Translations under genes and position numbers: made by a program
Source: Pseudocercospora fijiensis CIRAD86
Taxonomy: Eukaryota; Ascomycota; Dothideomycetes; Mycosphaerellales; Mycosphaerellaceae
Direction of reading: 5' to 3'
DNA length: 64,000 bases
Assembly: GCF_000340215.1 (NCBI RefSeq)
Contig: NW_006921532.1
Location: 5,492,573 to 5,556,572, forward strand
Notes under the pieces: model-generated
What the model saw: only the letters and a program-made list of their open reading frames with translations
The model's database searches: none
Told to the model about the DNA's origin: nothing
Shown: positions 55,531 to 64,000 of the stretch, in pieces
How positions within the stretch are numbered: the first letter of the stretch is position 1
Layout of the letters: every line of letters starts with the position of its first letter

Positions 55531-58500
55531 GCCGTACTAACTATTAGCCTTATACGGCGTAAGACTATCGACATTGTGCTAGCTATAATACGCTCCTACC
55601 TTATATAGGATACGAAGGGCACTACCTATTAAACTAAGGTTATACTAGATCTAGGAAATTCAGTTAGTGCCCTTATTAGCTATCGCCTAGCTAAGTAATT
55701 AGACCTTCGACAACTGCCGAAGACTAACCTACTAACCCTTGCTTGGTTTAATAACGCTCGGCACTTAACCTATAGAGCCTACTATATTCCTATAGTTCTA
55801 AAGGACGACCTCGGAAATGAACGCCTACTAGACTTTACTGCCTATATAGTAGATATAGACAACCTATATAGGGGAGCTACTATTATTATTAGCAACCCTA
55901 TTCTTAAGTACTATACTATAGTTATAGACTTAGGCAGTTAATAATAGCGATTTAGAATCGCTAGGAGAGAGGATATTAAACACATCGATATTAGCGAGTG
56001 TCCTAATAATATTAGGGTCCTGTTTATTAGCAACCTAACCCCTGCCTTAGCTAATCTAACTGCCGACCTACTCGGTAGTAATAACGATGAACTAGTGCCC
56101 CCTAATAGCATAGATCCTAAACAACTTAAGCGTATACTAGAACCTATTCGAGAGACCTATATTAATGTGTTTAAATACCACTTAGCATCGATATTGCCTA
56201 TATTCAAAGAGACAGATTATAAGATTAATATTATAGAGGGCAAGGAGGTTCCTTTTAGCCCCCTTTACAACCTTAGTAAACGAGAACTTGCTATGCTACG
56301 TAAGTACCTAGAGGAAAACCTAGCTAATAGCCGGATACGGTATAGTAATAGCCCTACTAGTATACTAATCCTGTTTGTTCTAAAGAAGGATAGTAGCCTA
56401 CGGTTATACGTTAATTACCGTAGACTTAATGCTATTACTATTAAAGACCGCTGTCTACTTCCGCTTATTAATAAGACCCTCGATCGCCTTTCTAGGGCTT
56501 ACTTCTATACTATACTAGACATTAAGGATGCGTACTATTGTATCTATATTCGCAAGGGCGACGAATAGAAAACAGCCTTCCGTACTCGCTATAGCTATTT
56601 CGAGTACTTAGTTATACTATTCGGCTTAGCTAATGCCCCTATAACATTCTAGTCCTATATTAATCGGGCCCTTTCGGGCCTATTAGACTATCTCTATATA
56701 GTTTACCTAGATAACATCCTAGTTTATATATACTTACCTAATATTGCAGAATACTAGGCTATAGTGCGTAAGGTCCTCGACCGTCTACGAGCCTATAGAC
56801 TATATTGCAAACCTTCTAAATGCACCTTTGCTACTAAGGAGGTGTTATTCCTTAGCTTCCTCGTATTAACCGAGGGTATTAAGGCTAATCCTAATCGGAT
56901 TAAAACAATTACTAAATAGCCTATTCCTACGTCTATTAAGGAGCTTTAATCGTTCCTCGGCTTCGCTAATTTCTACCGCCGTTTCATTAAGGGCTATTCG
57001 AGGTATATAATGCTATTAACTAAGCTTACTAAAACTAAGGCTAACCCGTTTAGAGAATTCAAATGGACTAACAAGACATAAGCCGCTTTTAACGGTCTAA
57101 AGAAGCGATTTACTAAAGTCCCCTTACTATACTATTTTATACTAAGCAAGCAGATCCGTATTAAGACTAACGCTTTACAGTTCGCTATATCGGCTATTAT
57201 ATTATAGCAATCAGATAAGGACTATTACTAGCACCTAATTGCCTTCTTTTTACGAAAGATAATCGATATAGAGCGTCGCTACGAGACCTACGAGTAAGAG
57301 CTCCTAGCTATTGTCGAGGCCTTTAAGTATTAGAGGCACTATCTCGATAGTGTATAGTATACTATTTAGGTCTATACAGACTATAACAACCTCCGTAGCA
57401 TTACTAAGGTTACTAGGGTTATAGGTCGATAGGCTAGATAGGCTGTCTACCTCGCTAGGTTTAATTTTAATATATTATATCGGCTAGGCGTAAGTAACCC
57501 TACTAATAGCCTATCGAGGCGACCTAATTACGATAGCGAGACTTAGTATATTAATTCATTGTTTCTAACCCTATAGTATAAGATTGCTATAGCCCGTATT
57601 ATTAATAAGTAAGCGTAGGATAAGCGGACTTCCGGACCCCGCGGCGGTAACAAATACTATAGCAGAGTTGTCGTTCTTCTAGTATACGTTAAGAAGGACG
57701 TAGATCGCTCGAGCTATAATAACTCGATTGAAGATATTGCTATCTATAGCGATAGCACTATAGAAGAGGTTGCAGTAGTTCCGGCTGCTAGTGCTATTAG
57801 ATACATATAATACGTACCTCGTTTAATAGCGAGGGTGCTATTAAATAACCTTGTAAATAGGGATAGTTAATCGTTTACAGATAAGCTGTTATATACTTAG
57901 CAGAGGGACGCCTTTGCTATCGAGCGTATTAATAGGCTTATAAGTAGACAGGCGACTCGATCTAGTAAGAGTAATAGTTAGTCGATCGACGATAAAGGTT
58001 ACTTAAAGTTTAAGGGCAGATACTATATCCCCGCTAAACAATCGATTAGATAAGAGCTTTTAAAGAGGCACTATAATAGTAAGCTCGCTAGTTACTATAG
58101 TATAGAGAGGTCGTACGAGTTACTATCGCGTATATACTACTAGCTAAATAGTAAGCGGTATATAAAGGAGTATATACAGACCTATATAGTATACTAGCGA
58201 GTTAAAGCACTAAAGCACTTACTATTTAGCGAGTTGTCTTTACTCCCTGTTCTAAAGAAGCCTTTTATAGAGCTTATAATAGACTTTATTATAGGTCTTC
58301 CCCCTACTAAGCGAAGAGGAAGCAAAGACATCTTTAACGCTATATTAGTCGTTATAGACCGATTTACTAAGGGTGCTCGCTATATTCCTACTTGCAAGGA
58401 TTGGACTGCTATTAATATAATAGAGGCGCTATAGACTAATATCTTCTGCACCTATTAGGGAACCCCTAAGGGGATCGTATCCGATCGTAGATCGACACTA

Positions 58501-59420
58501 ATATCTTACTATTAGAGCGAGATTTGCTTGTAGCTAAGACTAAAGCATCGGCTATTAATAGCCTTCTATCTATAGACTAACGGTTAAATAGAGAGGCAGA
58601 ATGCTACCCTATAGCAGTACCTACGCAGTTACATTAATAAGAACCCCGAGGACTAGGTTAACCTCCTATAACTAGCTAAATTCGTATATAATAATAGTGT
58701 CTACTTATCTACTAAGGTCTCCCCTTATTTTGCTATAATAGGCTAGAACGCTGCCTTACTATAAGACCTATTTACCTCGCTCGAGGCCGAGCGTAAGGAA
58801 AGGGAAGCGCGTTAAGTACCCGAAACACTAGCGGCTATTAAGAGGGTTTAGAAGATACGAGAAATCTATACTAAGATAGCCGAGAAGTTAATAAAGGCTT
58901 AAGAGTACTAAAAGACCTACTACGACAAGTACTATATGCTAATAACCTTTAAACAAGGCGATATAGTTATGCTAAGCACTAAGAACCTCCGCATCCGCAA
59001 GCACCTATTACCTAACGGCAAAACAAGGCCTAAGCTCGCACTAAGATATATTAGTCTATTCCGCATTCGAGAAGTTAAGGGCTCCTCCGCATAGGCCTAT
59101 TAGTTATAGCTTCCTCCTTATTACACTATCTATAACACCTTCTATGTATCCCTCCTTAAGCTATATTACCTACGCGAGGGGGATAAAGCCCCTACTAAAC
59201 ACGAAGACATACTAGCGGATAGTAAAGAGCTGTAGTCTGTAGAACGTATCCTATAGTACCGGACTAGGAAAGGTAAGAAGGAGTACCTATTAAGATAGTA
59301 AGGCTATTTACCTAAATAGGACTCGTAGGAAGCTAAAGCCTCTTTTAAAGATATAACTAAGTTATTAGATAAGTATTAGACTAGCGTAAAGAACAAGAAG
59401 AAGGCCAAAAGCTTATAATG
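55531..59420 (+). pseudogene. Chromovirus pol: protease, RT, RNase H, integrase, chromodomain (RIP-degraded)
   Basis: In the -1 frame relative to gag. Order: protease-like V-S-A-L-I-S-Y-R-L-A; RT with Y-N-L-S-K-R-E-L, F-V-L-K-K-D-S-S-L-R-L, L-D-I-K-D-A-Y and L-F-G-L-A-N-A-P; a catalytic motif at 56704-56715 that reads Y-L-D-N instead of Y-L-D-D; RNase H with T-D-Y-N; integrase with I-I-D-F-I, I-V-S-D-R and the glutamate in I-E-R-Q-N; and a chromodomain-like end (K-K-E-Y-L-L-R) near 59,280. About every tenth to twentieth codon is TAG/TAA. This is a typical fungal chromovirus, which would target heterochromatin via its chromodomain. Confidence 0.88.
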
Positions 59421-60654
59421 TTACTATTAAGGCCTAGGATTAATGCTACCCCCGGGGTACTATTAGCTAACTAATTAGAGGCAAGCAATTGTTAGTAATA
59501 AGAGACAATAAGACTATACTACTATAGTAAACGCGCACCGAGTGTTAACAAGCGCGCTACGACGCGTTAATTAGTTACTGCTCTTTTAAAAACTCTACCT
59601 CTTGTTCCTTTATTCTACCGAGGCCTCGAGGCCTAGGCAATCGACGAGAATGCGCGCGCGCGTGCAAATAACGGTATATTAGAAGATAGCTAGCGCGGCT
59701 ATATTAGTAACGGTGTTACAGAGTGTGTTACTATTTAAGAAAGGAAGGACACCGCTATATTAGTAACAGTATTACTAAGTTATTATTAGTCGAAGAAGGA
59801 AATCGAAAGCAAGGTAAAGTTAGCGCTAAGACGACTAGCGCCGCTATTATCGACATTACTTGCTATTGTTACCGCGCCTATAGATACAACCTTACCTATA
59901 CTACGAGCCTAGGGCACCTTTAATCAAAACTTTAATTAAAAGCTTTAAGCCTATTAAAGGTTTAATTAAAACTTTAAGGCTAAGTTAAAACTTTAAGCCG
60001 CCTAAAAGGTTAAGCGACTAATAGACTAACTAAGGGCAAAAACTATAGAGCTAAGCTAGCCGGGGTCGATCTTGCGGACAATAGGTTACTTCTCGATCTA
60101 TCTAACCCTTTAAGCGAGGCGAACCTCTACTACTGCACTTATAATAGCCTTTACCTATAGAAACTAGACGAGCTATGTTTTTTAAAAAGATAAGATAAGA
60201 TTGACACTTAAAGGCTACTAAACCTAGCTAATTAGGGCTAGCGAAACTACGAATAATAAGAATAATAACCCTCGGAAGCGGACAAACTCTCGGAAGCGGA
60301 CATTACTAGGTCTTTTAAGAGTAGACGCAAAGAACTCGATACGACATTACTTAGAACGGAGGTAGTGCTGCAATACCTCGTATATCTACCTATTATAGTA
60401 GGGAAGACGCGCTTGTATTATAATTAGTCGAAGGCCTTTAATTCTTATAGATACATATTACTTTATAGTTTATTATATATAGAGATAGCGCAGTTAGAGT
60501 TGTACATTGTATTGTTTAGAGGTGAGGTTTGATATAGTTATATAATTAGGTAGTTAAGTGTTTAATTTAGCGCGGGCTAAGCAGCTTATCGGACTTGCTA
60601 AGTTAGCGGCAATAGAGGTCGTAGAACATAGACAGGCTACGAGGGCGCGGCCTT
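59421..60654. other. Chromovirus 3' region between pol and 3' LTR
   Basis: About 1.2 kb, mostly non-coding. It contains an ACTTTAA-rich repeat stretch (59,920-59,998) and two copies of a 14-bp unit CTCGGAAGCGGACA (60271-60284 and 60289-60302). A CG-rich alternation GCGCGCGCGCGTGC lies at about 59,652. No gene supported. Confidence 0.6.
59920..59998. repeat. AT-rich CTTTAA repeat stretch
   Basis: Six or more imperfect copies of (A)ACTTTAA/TTTAATTAAA in about 80 bp. Confidence 0.65.
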
Positions 60655-60669
60655 TAGAAGGGAAGCGTA
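60655..60669 (+). other. Chromovirus polypurine tract candidate
   Basis: AGAAGGGAAG lies just upstream of the 3' LTR, the expected plus-strand primer position. Confidence 0.6.
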
Positions 60670-60865
60670 TATTAGGGCTAAAGAGGCTATACGTAATTAG
60701 TATATAACCAGGCTAAGTAAAGCTAGGGTCTTAGTGCCTTAGGCAGGGCTTGGCGCTTAGTAATAGGCTAACTTGCCTACCTTCCTCCCTCTCCTCCTAG
60801 CTCCTTATCGAATACTACCTGTACCTACCACTACCCTATCTACCTGCTAATATACCCTTCTTACA
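60670..60865 (+). repeat. Chromovirus 3' LTR (196 bp)
   Basis: Starts TATTAGGG (TG changed to TA) and ends TTACA. Collinear over the full length with 38438-38633. Confidence 0.92.
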
Positions 60866-60870
60866 CATAT
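60866..60870. repeat. Chromovirus target duplication, right (CATAT)
   Basis: Five bases flanking the 3' LTR, identical to 38433-38437. Confidence 0.85.
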
Positions 60871-62560
60871 ATACGACCTAGACCTTCTTAATAGCCGGAA
60901 GTTAAACAAATACGTCCGTAATATAATTAAGACTAATATAAACAACTCTCCGAGAGCTAGACGTATTATTAACCGTATCGGCAATACCTTAAACGGACAT
61001 CTTAGAAGTAGGCGACTATTTAGTAGCTAAAACGCGTACTAAGACGCCTATAATCTCGGTCATTCTTCGCTATACTATAATCGTAATAAGAGACAAGTTA
61101 TATAGCAAACAAGAGGCAATATTCTAGTCTAGTTAGAAGCTGCTTATAACAAGGCTACTAAGCTAGGTCTACACTTCTATAGCTTCGGAATAATAACTCC
61201 TAACGGCCTCCGAAGAGGCTTTGTATTTGCCGAGCCCGCTAGTATTAAATTGCTTCGGAAATATAGTCGTATTATGCTTATAGACGATATATACGATACC
61301 TATAAGACTAGCTTCTATCTCTGCAATCTAATAGTACCTAACGACTATCTAAAATAGCGACCTATAGCTTATATAGCCTTAGAAAGCAAGCATAGAGTTA
61401 TATATACTACTAGTCTTTAACACCTAGCTTACTAGGCTAGTTATAGCGAGGTTAATAGCTAGTTATTATAATAGACAGTTACTAACGACTTAGTAAGTAA
61501 GCAGTTAGGCATTAAGACTATATTTCCAGACGTTTAACTACGCCTTTGTTAGCGCTATTAGCTAGAGATTATTCGGAAGAAGTTTCTACTAAACTCACTA
61601 TATAAGAAGGTCTATAGGTGCTTGCTAAGGGCACTTTATAACGTTAAGAATAATAAAGAGTATACTTAAGCGCTTGCTAATACCGAAAGGGCTTTACTAG
61701 GAGGCAATAACGACCCTCTAGCTAGCTATTTAAGGAAGGAATAGGGCTTCTAGTACGCTAGCATATAGTATACTTACGTAAGGCGGGACAATCCTTTGCT
61801 TATATAGGTAAAACTAGCCGTTCTTCCTATATAGGTATGCTAGTTACTAACCTTCGTATAGAACCGCACTACTAGGCCCGTTAAAGGCTAGCACTCGGAA
61901 TACAAGGCTAAAGTTAAGAAGGTAGCTAAGGCTAACTTCTCGCTATCTAGTATTATTGTCTACGCAATTAAGACTAATAGAAAGTAGCATAATAGAGCTA
62001 TTAAGGCGGCTAATAGGAGCTAGTAACTGCCTCTCTTCCGACGTACTATTAGTAGTATAGAAGTCTTCTAGCAATTGCTATATTTAGTCTAGGTCCTTCT
62101 AGCTAAGCAATACTCGAAGGCTTTAGCTTACGTTAAACTTAGTATACTATAATAGAGCCGATTTAAGCGTTACAAGATCTACGACCTACTAGTAGAGTAT
62201 ATATATTATTTCTAGGCGACTTATTATCTACCTTGCTAGTATATCTAGATTGATGCTAAGTTTAAAGACAACCCTATTAGTAAGGGTATTACTAAGACCT
62301 ACGTACGGCGCTTTAAAGAGGCAGGTAGCCTTAAAGCGACTAGCGTCTACTATAAATAGTAATAGGCGATTATACTAGCTATTAAGGACGACGACGAGGT
62401 ATTCCTTCCTTCTCGGCGTAATAACGATAATATAGGTGCTCTTAAGCGGACTAACTATCTTTAGCTATACTCGCTTCTTAAGAACGTTAAGGTTAACTTC
62501 TATAAGAAGTCGGACGAGGCAAGAACGCGCCTATTAGCGCTATAATATCGCTCCTTTATA
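60866..62560 (+). pseudogene. MULE transposase, 3' part (RIP-degraded)
   Basis: The frame resumes after the chromovirus's right target duplication and is in register with the left part once one CATAT copy is removed. Recognisable order: F-V-F-A-E-P-A-S-I-K-L-L-R-K-Y, I-M-L-I-D-D-I-Y-D-T-Y-K-T, I-A-L-E-S-K-H, I-F-P-D-V and L-R-L-C-x-R-Y, as in the MULE transposase core (usual F-P-D-A-x-x-x-L-C-x-W-H). Then K-D-N-P-I-S-K-G-I near 62,270. Many TAG/TAA stops interrupt it, all at positions compatible with CAG, CAA or TGG before RIP. The right end of coding is approximate. Confidence 0.7.
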
Positions 62561-63317
62561 AACTAGTTATCGTCTAATTATACCGCCGAGATAACGCGTA
62601 TATCTTCCCTTCTATCTATTAACGAGTTATAACGACTTCCTACTATAATAATAATAATAACCGCCGCTACTATAGTAGCTAGACGAGACTACCTATATAC
62701 TAGAGACAATCTTCGAGATATACGTAGAAGAGATGGAAGATATCGATATAGTAGATAAGGACAATATAGACAGCCTCTTAGTAAGAGCTAGAATAGATAA
62801 TAACTCGATAGCGGTAGTAAGCGAGTAGTCTAACGAAGAAGCGACTACTATAATACGAGATCTATAATATACGCCTCGTAGATACGTTATCTATGCGATA
62901 CTACCTTGTATTCGAGATATAACGGCGACTATACTAATACTAATACTAAGCGACTCGCTGTTTCTAATAAGTCTTCTAGTAGGCTTATATTATAGCCTAG
63001 GCCGCTCTTAGTATTAAGCACTCGATCTATAGGTTATCGAGTTTAATAGGGCAATAGGTCTACGCTATAATATCTATATATACGCGCTCGAGAGGATAGT
63101 ACTATATTAGTTACTATATAGTAATAGTAGTAAGTATATAAGTAAGAGACAGCGAGAAGAGTAAGAATAGTAGGCGTAGTATATAGAGGTAGCAATACTA
63201 GAGGTAGCAACACCTTAGAATATAATATAACGGCTATACTATACGTTAACTTTAGCTTTATAACTAACTTTATAATTAATAGTATTATTAGCAATATTAT
63301 TAGTAGAGAACGCGCTA
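62561..63317. other. MULE 3' non-coding region
   Basis: RIP-degraded sequence between the transposase remnant and the right TIR. Short open frames on the minus strand (63043-63294) are products of the skewed composition. Confidence 0.5.
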
Positions 63318-63429
63318 TACGCGAGGCCTAGTAATTAGCCGAGATAATATAGAAAAACAGGGTCTTGGCGGGAAAGACGTAATGGCCCCACCTCGCTTAA
63401 ACAGATCTGTTAGCAGAATACAGACTACC
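63318..63429 (-). repeat. MULE right terminal inverted repeat
   Basis: About 112 bp, inverted partner of 37822-37940. CA/TG dinucleotides reappear from about 63,355 outwards. Confidence 0.85.
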
Positions 63430-63437
63430 CGCTTGTG
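63430..63437. repeat. MULE target-site duplication, right copy
   Basis: CGCTTGTG immediately outside the right TIR, matching 37814-37821. Confidence 0.8.
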
Positions 63438-63812
63438 CTCCCTTGCCAGGAGACGGCGCCCTGGCCTGATGCCCCAGGCCCCCGGCCCCCGGCCCCCGGC
63501 GCCAAGCTTTGCTCTGCGCATTCATTGGCATTCGGGATTCGGGAAGGGAGCCGTTTTCCGAACGCCAGCCTCGCCACCACCCCAGAAGGCCTGAGCCTGA
63601 GGCCAACGCCTGCCCAACGCGCTAAGTGAGCTGCGTGAAGCCGAAGCCGTTCAATCTCCTTTCCTTTCTGCTTCTCCCTCCCTTCCACCACCATTGCTGA
63701 GTACGTCAGCGAGACGTGCAACCAGCACGCCGCCGACCTCCCTTTCTCGCCGTCGCGCCCGACTTGGGCCATTCCATTCTCGATTCCTGCTATTTTGACA
63801 CATCACCCAACC
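63438..63812. promoter_or_regulatory. Promoter/leader of downstream gene with GGCCCCC minisatellite and CT-rich tract
   Basis: Composition returns to normal. A GGCCCCC tandem repeat lies at about 63,475-63,500, and a long CT-rich stretch (about 63,650-63,700) ends roughly 110 bp before the ATG, as in many fungal 5' UTRs. Confidence 0.55.
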
Positions 63813-64000
63813 ATGAGGTTACGAAAGGCATCACCGCTGCTCCTGCTTCTCGCCCCGTCCCTGGTCACCTCCGCCAACCCGCCCAGACGAGCAGACGGGA
63901 CAGAGGTTCTCAGCAATGATGACATATTGGCTCTAAATCACGCGTCGAAGCCCACGCCGACAACCGACGGCGCGGCATTGGATGAAGCTGCGGCGAATGC
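63813..64000 (+). CDS. N-terminus of a secretory-pathway protein, truncated by window edge
   Basis: The ATG at 63813 opens a frame through the end of the window (62 complete codons). M-R-L-R-K-A-S-P-L-L-L-L-L-A-P-S-L-V-T-S-A is a good signal peptide or signal anchor. A polar, acidic stretch follows (E-V-L-S-N-D-D-I-L-A-L-N-H-A). The long leader and polar start could fit a large ER membrane protein such as an IRE1-type kinase, but nothing diagnostic is inside the window. Confidence 0.6.
   Translation, partial: MRLRKASPLLLLLAPSLVTSANPPRRADGTEVLSNDDILALNHASKPTPTTDGAALDEAAAN

Larger units (their letters stand above)
38438..60865 (+). mobile_element. Ty3/gypsy chromovirus (7.2 kb own length) inserted in the MULE
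   Basis: 5' LTR 38438-38633 and 3' LTR 60670-60865 are each exactly 196 bp; both are flanked by CATAT (38433-38437, 60866-60870). A PBS-like tRNA-complementary site starts right after the 5' LTR, and a purine tract lies before the 3' LTR. Own length without the 15-kb insert is about 7,173 bp, normal for the family. Gag is in one frame, pol (protease, RT, RNase H, integrase, chromodomain) in the -1 frame. All coding parts are stopped by RIP. Orientation is plus. Confidence 0.93.
37822..63429 (+). mobile_element. Mutator-like DNA transposon (MULE), split by nested LTR elements
   Basis: Left TIR 37822-37940 and right TIR about 63318-63429 are imperfect inverted copies; shared blocks include GTCTGTATTCTGC, AAGCGAGGTGGGGC and CCGCCAAGACCCTGTTT. 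The element is flanked by CGCTTGTG on both sides (37814-37821, 63430-63437). Own sequence, after removing the 22.4-kb insert, is about 3.2 kb. The internal frame has MULE transposase features: L-I-D-D near an aspartate position followed by D-T-Y-K-T, and later I-F-P-D-V-x-L-R-L-C. TIR length near 110 bp and 8-9 bp duplication also fit MULEs. The interior is heavily RIP-mutated, so it is dead. The coding strand is plus, away from the telobox gene. Confidence 0.85.

Noticed and set aside
38854..63294. ATG-initiated open frames of 60-120 codons inside the nest (for example minus 41581-41835, minus 48933-49175, minus 50611-50838, minus 52678-53037, plus 55137-55370)
   Set aside because: They are antisense or off-frame to gag, pol, ORF3 or transposase, with composition set by TA enrichment. 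None is a gene.
38000..63300. Long frames readable only if TAG is Gln/Trp, suggesting stop-codon recoding
   Set aside because: Genes outside the block use TAG as a normal stop (for example the thioesterase and SDR). The pattern is explained by RIP of CAG, CAA and TGG.
37940..63340. Centromere or subtelomere
   Set aside because: There are no telomere repeats or satellite arrays, and ordinary genes flank both sides within a few hundred bases.
37822..63429. Starship-type giant cargo transposon
   Set aside because: No DUF3435-type tyrosine recombinase, no cargo host genes, and the termini are TIRs with a target duplication; the size is fully explained by nested elements.
1..64000. CRISPR array or bacterial operon structure
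   Set aside because: The sequence is fungal with spliceosomal introns; no regularly spaced repeats were seen.
1..64000. tRNA or rRNA genes
   Set aside because: I looked for T-arm GGTTCRA-type blocks with matching acceptor stems and found no convincing case by eye; a covariance-model search would be decisive.

Overview
The window comes from a filamentous ascomycete, most likely a plant-associated Dothideomycete. That placement is inference. It rests on short GT-AG introns (mostly 48-80 bp), fungal families (cutinase, a BIM1-like copper protein, an AA1-like small secreted protein, TOM6, UTP21, VIP1) and a 25 kb block of transposons carrying the mutation pattern of RIP (repeat-induced point mutation: CpA to TpA and, on the other strand, TpG to TpA).

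1-37.8 kb is ordinary gene-dense DNA. In order it holds: the 3' end of an uncharacterised gene; a hot-dog thioesterase (+); a GFO/IDH/MocA oxidoreductase (-) head-to-head with a three-exon SDR (+); a three-exon cutinase (-); a small unknown gene (-); a 470-aa protein with a CGH zinc-binding-like segment (-); TOM6 (+); an AA1-like small secreted protein (-); a two-exon nuclear-type unknown (-); a carboxylesterase homologue without its nucleophile serine (+); a sulfotransferase-fold protein (+); a TDT/SSU1-type transporter (+); a proline-rich unknown (-); a BIM1-like copper protein (+); an acidic-tailed unknown (-); VIP1 inositol pyrophosphate kinase (-) divergent from UTP21 (+); and a telobox-Myb protein (-). 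There is no co-functional cluster apart from the possible oxidoreductase/SDR pair.

37.8-63.4 kb is a three-level nest of transposons, all in the + orientation. The outermost is a Mutator-like DNA transposon (MULE) with TIRs of about 112-119 bp and an 8-bp target duplication, inserted 211 bp upstream of the telobox gene's ATG. A 7.2-kb Ty3/gypsy chromovirus (196-bp LTRs, duplication CATAT) sits in the MULE transposase gene. A 15.25-kb Ty3/gypsy element (122-bp LTRs, duplication CCGCG) sits in the gag of that chromovirus. Removing each insert with one duplication copy puts the interrupted reading frame back in register. All three are saturated by RIP: CA and TG are almost gone, CG is kept, and stops inside the old frames are TAG/TAA at former Gln/Trp positions. 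Both reverse transcriptases lost a catalytic aspartate to the same kind of change.

The most unusual object is the 15.25-kb element. Besides gag (about 40.5-43.8 kb) and pol (about 43.8-50.06 kb) it has a third sense-strand frame of about 1,530 codons (50.345 to about 54.93 kb) before the 3' LTR. I cannot assign it to any family. RIP ends sharply inside the MULE TIRs, and normal sequence resumes with a CT-rich leader and the start of a secretory-pathway gene at 63,813.
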